Of a stretch of DNA of 64,000 nt, positions 18,237 to 26,173 are shown one piece after another. Position 1 is the stretch's first letter. Each line of letters begins with the position of its first letter. The position numbers and the translations under genes were made by a program. This stretch comes from Pseudoalteromonas aurantia 208 (GTDB lineage: Bacteria; Pseudomonadota; Gammaproteobacteria; Enterobacterales; Alteromonadaceae): NCBI RefSeq assembly GCF_014858725.1, contig NZ_AQGV01000012.1:248001-312000 (forward strand), given 5' to 3'. The notes beneath the pieces are model-generated. The model did not search any database and was not told where the DNA came from. It saw only the letters and a list, made by a program, of their open reading frames with translations.

Positions 18237-18427
18237 ATCATACCTGCTTAGAGGAATAACTATTTTCCCCTTAATTTGACCTCTTTTTAATATTCGCTGA
18301 GTGAGTTACTTTTAAACGTCCCCAATATCTTTAGTACGCTAATTACGTAACTTGGTACAGCAATTATTTGCAAATGTGTCGTTTCATGATAATCTCCATT
18401 TATACCTTTAGATGTATGGATGGCTAA

Positions 18428-19090
18428 ATGATTTCTGAATACCTTGATCGCGCAAATTTAAATGTGGATGTACTGCAAGTGGAGCAAGCATTAGTAGAAC
18501 TGGATAACTATCTTGCTGAGTCGGATAATACACACGGCGCAATTTGGTCATTCAGGATCCCCGAATTAGGAGAAGGGGGAGCATGTAGTCTGTTTGGACA
18601 TTTACAAGATGAACCTTTTGAACTTAGTCAATACATAGAATACTCAGAGAAAAATAGTCTGAGTTTAAGCCAATTACAGACAATTGTTCAATTTATCAAG
18701 CAAAGAACACATGTAGATTGGTTCGGGGTTTATCAAAATACGAAGACAGGAGAGGGACTTCAACTCCTAAAATTGGCATATATTGGTGCGCCAAGTAGAC
18801 CTTTATTTCCAATAAATACGTTATTTTCTCAAACGAGTAATAATGTCCAAGTTGCTATGTCTGGCCATGGTCGGGTGATTAATAACGTTCAGGACTATAT
18901 TGCAAATGGTGGAGAATATTATACATGCGATCCAAAAGTACAATCTGAAAGTTGTTTACCACTTTATAATGAGAAAATGCAATGCATTGGGATCATTGAT
19001 GCTGAAGCATTTCGGAATGATTTTTTTACAGCAGAAACTTTAGCTTTACTAATCGCTGTTTGCATTAGAATTCCTCAATATTTACCGTGA
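18428..19090 (+). CDS. GAF-domain protein, fRMsr-like
   Basis: The 220-residue protein has one GAF domain in its C-terminal two thirds. The segment YYTCDPKVQSESCLPL followed by CIGIIDAEAF resembles the active-site region of free methionine-(R)-sulfoxide reductase (HIACDxxSxSEIVLPL). Of the three cysteines used by that enzyme only the CD-motif Cys is clearly kept; the other two are not at the usual places, so catalysis is doubtful and a sensory role is possible. It stands alone between the CrsR-type gene and the aminotransferase. Confidence 0.65.
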   Translation: MISEYLDRANLNVDVLQVEQALVELDNYLAESDNTHGAIWSFRIPELGEGGACSLFGHLQDEPFELSQYIEYSEKNSLSLSQLQTIVQFIKQRTHVDWFGVYQNTKTGEGLQLLKLAYIGAPSRPLFPINTLFSQTSNNVQVAMSGHGRVINNVQDYIANGGEYYTCDPKVQSESCLPLYNEKMQCIGIIDAEAFRNDFFTAETLALLIAVCIRIPQYLP

Positions 19091-19157
19091 TGTGAAGACT
19101 CGTGTTATAGCTAATTTATGTTACTATAAACACAGTTTTAATCCCCGTTTATTCAGT

Positions 19158-19190
19158 GCATATAAGCTATTACGCCAATTAGCTATATGC
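19158..19190. promoter_or_regulatory. Inverted repeat upstream of the aminotransferase
   Basis: GCATATAAGCTA (19158-19169) and TAGCTATATGC (19180-19190) form an 11-bp stem with one bulged A and a 10-base loop, ending 29 bases before the start codon. It could be an operator or a 5' leader hairpin. It does not match the TyrR consensus. Confidence 0.4.
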
Positions 19191-19219
19191 TGATATTACA
19201 CTAATAAAAGAGATAACCC

Positions 19220-20410
19220 ATGTTCTCAACATTGAAACCATTACCGACAGATCCGATCCTTGGTCTTATGGCTGCATACAAGCAAGATACAAACCCAAAT
19301 AAAATTGACTTGGGTGTAGGTGTATATAAAGACGAGCAAGGTAATACTCCTGTATTAAAAGCGGTAAAAAAAGCAGAAGCATTTCGATTAGAAAACGAAA
19401 CAACAAAATCATATATTGGACTTGCTGGAAATTTAGATTTTTGCCAAAAAATGGAATCACTCTTGCTTGGTGAACACCGCGCATTGCTTGCTAATAGAGT
19501 ACGCACAGCACAAACTCCAGGCGGAACGGGAGCACTGCGCGTAGCAGCGGAGTTTATTAAACGTTGTAATACCAATGCAACCGTATGGGTAACGACACCA
19601 ACATGGGCCAATCACATCAGCTTGTTTGAAGCTGCTGGGTTAACGGTGAAAGAATACCCTTATTATGATTATGAAAATAAGGGTTTACTGTTTGATGAGA
19701 TGATCAAGACACTGAAGCAAGTTCCTAAAGGTGATGTCGTTTTATTACATGCATGTTGTCATAACCCAAGTGGCATGGATTTAAATGAAGCACAGTGGAA
19801 AGTCGTTGCAGAACTTGCAAAAGATGTTGGTTTTACACCTTTAGTTGATATTGCTTATCAAGGCTTTGGTAGCAGCTTAGATGAAGACGCAAAAGGCTTA
19901 CGTTTGTTGGCTGATACAGTTGAAGAAATGTTGATTTGTTCTTCATGTTCAAAGAACTTTGGTTTGTATCGAGAGCGTATTGGCGCATGTTCACTTATTT
20001 CAAATGATAGTACAACCGCAGATGTATCAAACTCGGTACTATTGAGTGTGGTTCGAAGTATTTATTCAATGCCACCAGCACACGGTGCAGATATTGTTAA
20101 TACAATTTTGAGTAGCTCTGAACTGACACAACTTTGGCATGATGAGCTAGATGAAATGCGTAGTCGTATTAATGGTTTACGAACTTTAATAAAAAGTAGC
20201 TTAGCCGAGAAAGGCGTTGCGCAAGATTTCTCATTCATAGATCAACAAAATGGTATGTTTTCATTTTTGGGTATTAATAAAGAGCAAATTGATCGTTTGC
20301 AAAAAGAATATGCGATTTACATTGTGGGCTCGAGTCGAGTTAATGTTGCAGGTGTAAGCCAGACAAATATAGATTATTTCTCGAACGCGATTGCTGATGT
20401 GCTAAAGTGA
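19220..20410 (+). CDS. Aromatic amino acid / aspartate aminotransferase
   Basis: The 396-residue PLP enzyme belongs to fold-type I, subgroup I-alpha (AspC/TyrB). Visible features are the N-terminal IDLGVGVYKDEQGNTP, the PLP lysine in SCSKNFGLYRERIG (Lys245), HACCHNPSG (usually HNPTG) and the C-terminal arginine in GSSRVNVAG. It transfers amino groups between aspartate, tyrosine or phenylalanine and 2-oxoglutarate. With tyrA and pheA nearby, a role in Phe/Tyr synthesis is plausible, but AspC and TyrB cannot be separated from sequence alone. Confidence 0.9.
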   Translation: MFSTLKPLPTDPILGLMAAYKQDTNPNKIDLGVGVYKDEQGNTPVLKAVKKAEAFRLENETTKSYIGLAGNLDFCQKMESLLLGEHRALLANRVRTAQTPGGTGALRVAAEFIKRCNTNATVWVTTPTWANHISLFEAAGLTVKEYPYYDYENKGLLFDEMIKTLKQVPKGDVVLLHACCHNPSGMDLNEAQWKVVAELAKDVGFTPLVDIAYQGFGSSLDEDAKGLRLLADTVEEMLICSSCSKNFGLYRERIGACSLISNDSTTADVSNSVLLSVVRSIYSMPPAHGADIVNTILSSSELTQLWHDELDEMRSRINGLRTLIKSSLAEKGVAQDFSFIDQQNGMFSFLGINKEQIDRLQKEYAIYIVGSSRVNVAGVSQTNIDYFSNAIADVLK

Positions 20411-20425
20411 TTTTGATATCAAGTA

Positions 20426-20457
20426 TAAAAAAACCGCTCTATGAGCGGTTTTTTTTA
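20426..20457. terminator. Bidirectional terminator
   Basis: ACCGCTC/GAGCGGT stem (20433-20449) is flanked by seven A on the left and eight T on the right. It serves the aminotransferase and, on the other strand, yebG, whose stop codon lies within its right flank. Confidence 0.9.
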
Positions 20458-20760
20458 TGCTTGATTAATATTTGCTACTTTTTCATCATCCGCATCTGTC
20501 TCTGGCTTCTTGGCTTTTTTTGGTGTCTCAGGCTTCACACCTTTTAGCACAGATAGAAATTCATCTTTTCGCTTCGCGATTTCTAGCGCTAACGACTCAA
20601 CTTGTTGCTCACTGAGAGGGACGTCTACTTTCGCTAACATCTGCTCAAGGGATTCAGCAACATCTAGCATTTTATCGTATGCATCAGCCTCTTTTTTACT
20701 GGTAAAGGTCATGCGCTCGACTCCGTTTCTTTCTACAACATACTTAATAACAACAGCCAT
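20455..20760 (-). CDS. yebG: YebG, SOS-induced protein
   Basis: The 101-residue protein starting MAVVIKYVVERNG matches YebG, including FTSKKEADAYDKMLD. An ATG two codons upstream is possible, but the MAV start fits the family. YebG is a small DNA-damage-inducible protein of unclear biochemical role. The C-terminus is lysine- and glutamate-rich (KKAKKPETDADDE). A LexA box lies 17 bases upstream, supporting SOS control. Confidence 0.93.
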   Translation of the reverse strand: MAVVIKYVVERNGVERMTFTSKKEADAYDKMLDVAESLEQMLAKVDVPLSEQQVESLALEIAKRKDEFLSVLKGVKPETPKKAKKPETDADDEKVANINQA

Positions 20761-20776
20761 GATCACTCCTGCGTAA

Positions 20777-20796
20777 TACTGTTTTTTTATACAGTA
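20777..20796 (-). promoter_or_regulatory. LexA (SOS) box
   Basis: TACTGTTTTTTTATACAGTA fits the gammaproteobacterial LexA consensus TACTGTATATATATACAGTA, with intact CTGT-N8-ACAG ends. It lies just upstream of yebG, a known SOS gene in enterics. Confidence 0.88.
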
Positions 20797-20989
20797 ATCG
20801 TTTGAATTGTAACTTGCAAGAAGATTATCATAGTTCTTAATCGAATAATATGTTGAAAAATTAAAGTACTCAATTATAAAAATAGTTTATAAACAGGTGG
20901 TTAGTTATTTTTAGTACGATTTATATTTGACAAAGATTAGTCTGAGAACTTTATTTAAAGTGCCTAATAGATTTTAGGATGTTTACATG

Positions 20990-21006
20990 TGAGAACATTG
21001 TTCTCA
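20990..21006. promoter_or_regulatory. 17-bp palindrome upstream of comEA
   Basis: TGAGAACATTGTTCTCA is a perfect inverted repeat with a 3-base centre. An extra half-site TGAGAAC lies at 20943-20949. It begins 50 bases before the comEA start. It looks like a dimeric repressor or activator operator; the regulator is unknown. Confidence 0.5.
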
Positions 21007-21039
21007 GTAATATAGTATGACCATTTCCAGGAGGGAAAT

Positions 21040-21351
21040 ATGCATATAAGAAATATCTTGTTAGTCACATCAATATTATTCAGTACTTTCAATCACGCCG
21101 TTGAAAATGAGCAGCCACTGCCATTAGAAGAGACACGGTCAACAAGTCACAATAAGTTTGAATTAGTTAATATTAATTTTGCACATTGGCAGGAGCTCGC
21201 AGTATTACCAGGGATTGGTGAAAAAAAAGCGCAAGCAATCATTAACTATCGCAGTCAGCATGGTAATTTCCTTGATTTAGCATCATTGGGGGAAGTTAAA
21301 GGGATTGGCCAAGGCATATTGTTGAAACTTGAAGGGAAGGTGAGTTTTTAG
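21040..21351 (+). CDS. ComEA-family helix-hairpin-helix protein
   Basis: The 103-residue exported protein has an N-terminal signal sequence (~1-20), a short linker, and a C-terminal double helix-hairpin-helix: VNINFAHWQELAVLPGIGEKKAQAIINYR, then LGEVKGIGQGILLKLEG. This is the ComEA fold, which binds double-stranded DNA in the periplasm and in competent bacteria ratchets incoming DNA. GGAGGG before the ATG is a very strong ribosome-binding site. It converges with the small membrane gene beyond the hairpin at 21362-21388. Confidence 0.88.
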   Translation: MHIRNILLVTSILFSTFNHAVENEQPLPLEETRSTSHNKFELVNINFAHWQELAVLPGIGEKKAQAIINYRSQHGNFLDLASLGEVKGIGQGILLKLEGKVSF

Positions 21352-21361
21352 CAGAGGGTAG

Positions 21362-21388
21362 CAACACAAGCCAGTTAGGCTTGTGTTG
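21362..21388. terminator. Bidirectional terminator after comEA
   Basis: An 11-bp perfect stem (CAACACAAGCC and its complement) closes a 5-base loop. The stop of the convergent gene (21375) lies in the loop region, so the hairpin ends both transcripts. Confidence 0.75.
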
Positions 21389-21689
21389 TCTTATTTTCTT
21401 GGAAATTACGAATAGCGTGCATGAGGTGAGGTTTGGCAAAGCATATTTCAATAGGTGAGGTTAGGAGTGGGTATAATAGGCCTGCAATGAGCAAAAGAGG
21501 GATCAATTTCCAGCCCTCAATATATGCGAAACTAACAAAGAAAGGCACTAGCACACAGAGTTTGGCGATGCGAAGTAGCACTTTTTGCATTGGGGGTAGC
21601 GCATCGATAGCTAATGCTAATATTTGTTGTCTTTCTCGAGTTTTGAAAGTTGCTAAACTTACTATTTGACTGAGTTTCCAAACGAACAT
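21375..21689 (-). CDS. Small membrane protein, possibly DUF6170 family
   Basis: The 104-residue protein starts MFVWKLSQIVSLATFK and has two adjacent hydrophobic helices (~40-75: LCVLVPFFVSFAYIEG and LIPLLLIAGLLYPLL). Its ATG overlaps the dsbB stop (TAATG), so it is almost certainly translationally coupled to dsbB. A longer frame with an upstream start would overlap dsbB and is less likely. The family name is from memory and uncertain; no function is known to me. Confidence 0.7.
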   Translation of the reverse strand: MFVWKLSQIVSLATFKTRERQQILALAIDALPPMQKVLLRIAKLCVLVPFFVSFAYIEGWKLIPLLLIAGLLYPLLTSPIEICFAKPHLMHAIRNFQENKTTQA

Positions 21690-22210
21690 TATGATTGCCT
21701 TTTTGAACAAAATAAATATGCAGCAAAGGCCGTGATAAAGCAAACACTATAAAACGCAAAAATTACTTCCATCCAATTAGGCATGCTCATATTCATAAAT
21801 TGCCAATCAATATTGCCGCAATCACCGGTTGCAGCAAAAAATGAAGGAAGCCATTCATGTAATGGTAAAAACTCTGGAAAGTTTGGCACAATGTCACATG
21901 TAAATGCGAATGGGTCAGTGGTTGTTTGCATATTGGTGTGTTCTCTTGCAATTAGCCAGCCCCAAATACTGGCCAGGCCCCAACCTGAAAACCCGACAAT
22001 CTTAAAAATTGTATTACTTGGATTTATTGCGCCAACCAACCCAGCAAATAATAATCCAAGCATTGCTGTACGCTGGTAGATACACATAATACAGGGGGCT
22101 AGTTCCATCTGATATTGAAAAAATAACGCGACGGCTTCAAATACAAATGCACTGACAGCCAGCAGTACCCATGCGGGTCGAGAGTGAGACAGTGAAGATA
22201 TCCAATTCAT
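21689..22210 (-). CDS. dsbB: Disulfide bond formation protein DsbB
   Basis: The 173-residue inner-membrane protein reoxidises DsbA and passes electrons to quinone. It has four membrane helices, the first redox pair CIMC after the first helix (LAPCIMCIYQR), and the second pair in the long periplasmic loop (FTCDIVPNFPEFLPLHEWLP and GDCGNIDW). The second of two nearby ATGs (22210) is chosen because AGGA is six bases before it. The gene downstream overlaps its stop. Confidence 0.95.
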   Translation of the reverse strand: MNWISSLSHSRPAWVLLAVSAFVFEAVALFFQYQMELAPCIMCIYQRTAMLGLLFAGLVGAINPSNTIFKIVGFSGWGLASIWGWLIAREHTNMQTTTDPFAFTCDIVPNFPEFLPLHEWLPSFFAATGDCGNIDWQFMNMSMPNWMEVIFAFYSVCFITAFAAYLFCSKRQS

Positions 22211-22390
22211 AATCATTCCTATTATTTTTGCGTATTATGTGCCATCACAGGAGTGTACTGCAACTATTGTTAGATAAAACGCATATCAATAGGCTGGTAT
22301 AGAGATCTTTGCTTGTTAGTTGTCAATCATCTGGTACAATCAGTGGCTTAATGAAATGATGCAGTCGCATATTTAACGAAGTGGTGTTAG

Positions 22391-23104
22391 ATGAGAATTT
22401 TCAAAGCCAAAAGCCCAGCAGGATTTGCTGAGGAATATATTGTCGAATCAATTTGGAACGGTGAATTTCCACCGGGTTCTATCTTGCCTGCTGAGCGTGA
22501 ATTATCAGAATTAATTGGTGTTACCAGAACCACGTTGCGTGAGGTACTCCAGCGTTTGGCTCGAGACGGTTGGTTAACTATTCAGCATGGTAAGCCTACT
22601 CGAGTAAATAATTTCTGGGAAACTTCAGGTTTGAATATTCTTGAGACGTTAGCGCGACTTGATGAAGATAAAATGCCTGAACTAACTGATCAACTGTTAT
22701 CAGCTCGTACAAATATTAGCGCGATCTACACTCGAGCTGCAATAAAAGTGAATCCAGAGCAAGTTGTTGAGATTTTATCAAAAAGTGATGAATTAGAAGA
22801 TACAGCAGATGCATTTGCTGAATATGATTATCGTGTCCATCATCAGTTGGCTGCTGCAGGAAATAATCGAATTTACGTGTTAGTTCTTAATGGGTTTAAA
22901 GGCTTATACTCAAAAATTGGTGGGCATTACTTTTCAGATCCACGTACACGTGAATTAGCAAGGCAGTTTTATAAAGATTTAACTGTTTTGGCACAGCATA
23001 AAGATCATGACGGTGCGATATCATTGATGCGTAAGTATGGTCACCAAAGTGGTGAAATATGGTCGCAACTGCGAGGCGAAATGCCAGCGAATATTATGGA
23101 CTAA
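22391..23104 (+). CDS. fadR: Fatty acid metabolism regulator FadR
   Basis: The 237-residue GntR-family regulator has an N-terminal winged helix ([48 protein letters not shown]). The C-terminal FadR-type acyl-CoA-binding domain includes [29 protein letters not shown]. In gammaproteobacteria it represses beta-oxidation genes and activates fabA/fabB, and long-chain acyl-CoA releases it. The length is normal. It is a single gene with its own terminator. Confidence 0.96.
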   Translation: MRIFKAKSPAGFAEEYIVESIWNGEFPPGSILPAERELSELIGVTRTTLREVLQRLARDGWLTIQHGKPTRVNNFWETSGLNILETLARLDEDKMPELTDQLLSARTNISAIYTRAAIKVNPEQVVEILSKSDELEDTADAFAEYDYRVHHQLAAAGNNRIYVLVLNGFKGLYSKIGGHYFSDPRTRELARQFYKDLTVLAQHKDHDGAISLMRKYGHQSGEIWSQLRGEMPANIMD

Positions 23105-23115
23105 AAGTCAATTAG

Positions 23116-23142
23116 AAAAGCCTCGCATAGCGAGGCTTTTTT
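23116..23142 (+). terminator. fadR terminator
   Basis: AAAAGCCTCG (23116-23125) pairs with CGAGGCTTTT (23131-23140) around a 5-base loop and ends in six T residues. Confidence 0.9.
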
Positions 23143-23371
23143 GTACTCCATTACCAAACGTTTTCGCCTAACTATACCATCCAAAAAACAGATTACTCTC
23201 ATCGTTAAAATCGATTATCAATTTCTTCCTCAGACGCATACACTTATGCAAATTTTTTATTGGGGTTGTATTATTTTTTGTAGCCTCAATATAGAAGTCA
23301 TTAAGTATTAATGATGTCGTGCTAAGTTGTACGATGAGATTGAATATAAACCTAACTATTTGGAGAATACA

Positions 23372-23977
23372 ATGGGTGTATTAGTAGGCCGTCAGGCACC
23401 AGACTTTACAGCAGCAGCAGTATTAGGTAACGGTGAGATTGTAGATAGCTATAATTTGCATGAGACTATTAAAGGTAAAAAAGCGGTTATTTTCTTTTAC
23501 CCACTAGATTTCACTTTCGTATGCCCTTCAGAGCTAATTGCATTTGATAAGCGTTTTGAAGAGTTCCAAAAACGTGGTGTTGAAGTAATTGGTGTTTCTA
23601 TTGATTCACAGTTTTCACACAATGCATGGCGTAATACACCAGTAAACGAAGGTGGTATTGGTCCAGTTAAATATGCACTAGTTGCAGATGTTAAACATGA
23701 AATTTGTCAAGCGTATGATGTTGAGCACCCAGAAGCGGGTGTAGCATTTCGTGGTTCATTCCTTATCGATGAAACAGGTAGCGTGCGTCACCAAGTCGTT
23801 AATGACCTTCCACTAGGTCGTAACATTGATGAAATGCTGCGTATGGTTGATGCATTAGCATTCCATAGTGAGCACGGTGAAGTATGTCCAGCTGGTTGGA
23901 CTGAAGGTAAAGCTGGTATGGATGCGAGTCCAGAAGGTGTTGCTAAGTTCCTATCTGAAAACGAAAGCGCGCTATAA
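23372..23977 (+). CDS. Typical 2-Cys peroxiredoxin
   Basis: The 201-residue AhpC/TSA-family enzyme reduces hydrogen peroxide and alkyl hydroperoxides. The peroxidatic Cys51 lies in DFTFVCPSE and the resolving Cys172 in GEVCPAGW. The start at 23372 follows TGGAGAA and gives the family N-terminus MGVLVGRQAPDF; an upstream in-frame GTG or ATG would only add an atypical tail. It stands alone between terminators. No clear OxyR site was recognised. Confidence 0.95.
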   Translation: MGVLVGRQAPDFTAAAVLGNGEIVDSYNLHETIKGKKAVIFFYPLDFTFVCPSELIAFDKRFEEFQKRGVEVIGVSIDSQFSHNAWRNTPVNEGGIGPVKYALVADVKHEICQAYDVEHPEAGVAFRGSFLIDETGSVRHQVVNDLPLGRNIDEMLRMVDALAFHSEHGEVCPAGWTEGKAGMDASPEGVAKFLSENESAL

Positions 23978-23993
23978 TTTGCTCTAGTTTGAT

Positions 23994-24018
23994 AACCCGC
24001 CGCTTGGCGGGTTTTTTT
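23994..24018 (+). terminator. Peroxiredoxin gene terminator
   Basis: AACCCGCC/GGCGGGTT stem with a GCTT loop is followed by a T7 run. Confidence 0.9.
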
Positions 24019-24056
24019 ATATAACATACCCGTACCTTATATGCATTGACTCATTT

Positions 24057-24176
24057 TTATATTACCGCAGACAATCGCTGGTTTATAAGTTTTAATAATT
24101 CAAACCCTAAATATCCTAAAAATAAGCTCACAACTGGTAATGCAAGTAAGCTGACAAAAAGTACTTGATTAGTCAT
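24057..24176 (-). CDS. 39-residue membrane protein, unknown
   Basis: This short frame encodes MTNQVLFVSLLALPVVSLFL, then GYLGFELLKLINQRLSAVI: one membrane helix (~5-25) and a short basic cytoplasmic or amphipathic tail. Its ATG overlaps the 3' end of the upstream secreted-protein gene by 8 bases, and AAGGAAG sits seven bases before it, so it is a well-formed, translationally coupled second cistron. I do not recognise a family. Proteins this small often act as regulators or subunits of membrane complexes, but nothing here points to a partner besides the upstream gene. Confidence 0.7.
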   Translation of the reverse strand: MTNQVLFVSLLALPVVSLFLGYLGFELLKLINQRLSAVI

Positions 24177-24420
24177 TGTCTTCTTCCTTGTTAATTGGTG
24201 CTGTATTTAAGTTGTTGTTTTGCTTTTTTAATTCAGAGTTTAATGCGTCTGTCACAGAGCGTAAAGTAGCAGATTTCGCTTCTTCTATTTGAGTTGAAAT
24301 AATACTGGTGATTTGCTCCGAAACTTCGCTGTATAAATCGAGTGTAATTGAGTTAGCTTGAGCAGATATACTCGTACTAAGAAGTAGTGCAGCAGCAGTT
24401 AGTTTAGTGAAAGTATTCAT
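24169..24420 (-). CDS. Small exported helical protein, unknown
   Basis: The 83-residue product has a Sec signal peptide (LTAAALLLSTSISAQA, cleavage after AQA). The short mature part has an amphipathic, Ser/Thr/Glu-rich helix (VSEQITSIISTQIEEAKSAT) and a hydrophilic acidic tail (NKEEDND). AAGGAACAAGG lies directly upstream. It overlaps the downstream 39-residue membrane protein, suggesting that the two work as a pair. No family recognised. Confidence 0.65.
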   Translation of the reverse strand: MNTFTKLTAAALLLSTSISAQANSITLDLYSEVSEQITSIISTQIEEAKSATLRSVTDALNSELKKQNNNLNTAPINKEEDND

Positions 24421-24603
24421 AGCCTTGTTCCTTTGTATGTATCATTAATTAGTTAGACGTAGTAACTATTACAAAGGTTGTGCCATACTGATTTTTATTT
24501 TTATTCTATTGATTATTAAGTGTTTTTTGTTTTTTCAATAAAGAGTTAGATTGACTGGTTGATGAAAAAAACCAGCCAAATGGTTAAATTAACGATATAT
24601 TGG

Positions 24604-25404
24604 TTAATCTTGATCAAGTAGCTGATAAATCAGTTTTTTCACTGTGTCAGGTTCAAATGGTTTGTCGCACAGGGCGTTGACACCAGACTGTGCAATGTTC
24701 GCTAAGTGCGTATCATTAGCCTCGGAGGTCACCATTAAAACAGGGATATGCGCGTGTTCATCACTGTTTCGGATAGTTTCAGTTAACTCTTGGCCATTTA
24801 CAGACGGCATATTGTAATCAGTGACAATTAAGTCAAACATGTTTGACTGCAGCACTTCTAATGCATGTGCGCCATCTTCGGCTTCCCAGAATCGCTGTGC
24901 ACCAAGATTAGTTAAGACTCTGCGAATATGATTACGCGCAAGTCTTGAGTCATCAACAATTAAAATACGCAAATCATGTACATCGTATAAGTCAAGCTCA
25001 AGTTCTTGTGGCGCTAAAATGTCTAACGTAGCGTTAATAGCGCGGCCTAAGTGCACTTTGTTAAATGGTTTGGGTAAAATGGCAATGACACCTGATTGCT
25101 TGAATACCTCAAGTTCAGCTTTACGCGTCTCACTTGAAACTAACATAAATGGTATACCGTGTTCGCTGAGCTCTGTATTGATATACGCTTGTAATTCTTG
25201 TGCTGTACCATCACTAAAGTACATACTAGATATGACAAGGTCAGGAATACTCGTTGTCAGCATTTCTTTGGCACTAGCCAGTGAGTCGGCGAAATCAATA
25301 TTTGAGATACCTTCTTCTTGCAGTTCTTTTGCAATGATTTTTCTTTGTGTGGCAGAAGGTTCTATAAGTAAAATGGCTAAATCAGCACTGAGTAATTCGT
25401 TCAT
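24604..25404 (-). CDS. Tandem-receiver response regulator
   Basis: The 266-residue protein is two receiver domains with no output domain. The C-terminal receiver (~145-266) is intact: ILIVDDSRL, phosphoacceptor Asp in LIVTDYNMP, VMVTSE and CDKPF. The N-terminal receiver (~8-130) is degenerate: the acidic pair is replaced (LLIEPSA) and the phosphoacceptor position reads VISSMYF, though KPF is kept. It may act as a CheY-like adaptor with one phosphorylatable site. No kinase gene lies beside it. Confidence 0.85.
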   Translation of the reverse strand: MNELLSADLAILLIEPSATQRKIIAKELQEEGISNIDFADSLASAKEMLTTSIPDLVISSMYFSDGTAQELQAYINTELSEHGIPFMLVSSETRKAELEVFKQSGVIAILPKPFNKVHLGRAINATLDILAPQELELDLYDVHDLRILIVDDSRLARNHIRRVLTNLGAQRFWEAEDGAHALEVLQSNMFDLIVTDYNMPSVNGQELTETIRNSDEHAHIPVLMVTSEANDTHLANIAQSGVNALCDKPFEPDTVKKLIYQLLDQD

Positions 25405-25527
25405 TGTGACCCTATATATCGCTTACTTCATTCTAAGTAAGTACTACATCAATAAGAATACAATATAACGTATTAGTAATACCCCAGCTAGAAAATTTAC
25501 AGTCATTTTACAGATAATTCTTTATTT

Positions 25528-26079
25528 CTAACGCCGAAACTCATCAGATTGCGGTAAGTCGACCAGAATAAGCACGGCACCTTTACCACCATATTCTAAA
25601 GGCGCTTGATGTATTGCAAGTACATCAGGGTGTTGCACAAGGTATTGCGGGACTTTATGTTTTAATACTCGTTCACCAATACCGTGGACGATGCAAGCAC
25701 AGTAATAATGTTGTTTTTTGCAAGCATGAATTAACGCAGCTAGCTCATCTTTGGCACGATCTTTATTTAAACCGTGCAAGTCAAGCATCAGTTCAGGCGC
25801 AAAGTCACCTCGGCGCAATTGCTTAGCTAAATACTTATCTGCACCAGGTCGAACGTAGTTAACCGTACCATGAGTATCTATATCTGGAATATATTCATCT
25901 GAAAAGTAAAATTCAGATTGGTGTTGTTTAGTTTGCTCGCTAAGCAACTCACCAGTTTGCGGCTTCACGGTTTTTTTAAAGCGCACCGTATCTTGTTTAA
26001 ACTCTCGCGCACCGGCAATTGAGTTTCGGAACAAACTAAAATCATCTTCATCAGTCATGGGATTTATATCTAACATCAT
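25528..26079 (-). CDS. smrB: Ribosome rescue endonuclease SmrB
   Basis: The 183-residue Smr-domain protein cleaves mRNA at collided ribosomes. The N-terminal ribosome-binding extension includes FRNSIAGAREFKQDTVRFKK, and the Smr domain (~95-180) has LDLHGLNKDRAKDEL and VHGIGERVLKHKVPQYL, then HQAPLEYGGKGAVLILVDL. This matches E. coli SmrB (YfcN) in length and motifs. It is divergent from prmB, as in many gammaproteobacteria. Two adjacent ATGs make the exact start uncertain. Confidence 0.93.
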   Translation of the reverse strand: MMLDINPMTDEDDFSLFRNSIAGAREFKQDTVRFKKTVKPQTGELLSEQTKQHQSEFYFSDEYIPDIDTHGTVNYVRPGADKYLAKQLRRGDFAPELMLDLHGLNKDRAKDELAALIHACKKQHYYCACIVHGIGERVLKHKVPQYLVQHPDVLAIHQAPLEYGGKGAVLILVDLPQSDEFRR

Positions 26080-26173
26080 CTTTTAGCGCATTCTAAATAA
26101 AAAAAGCGTAAAAACCTAGCTGAAAAACCGTTACAATAGCGCGTATAAAATACAGTTATATTGAGATATGGTT

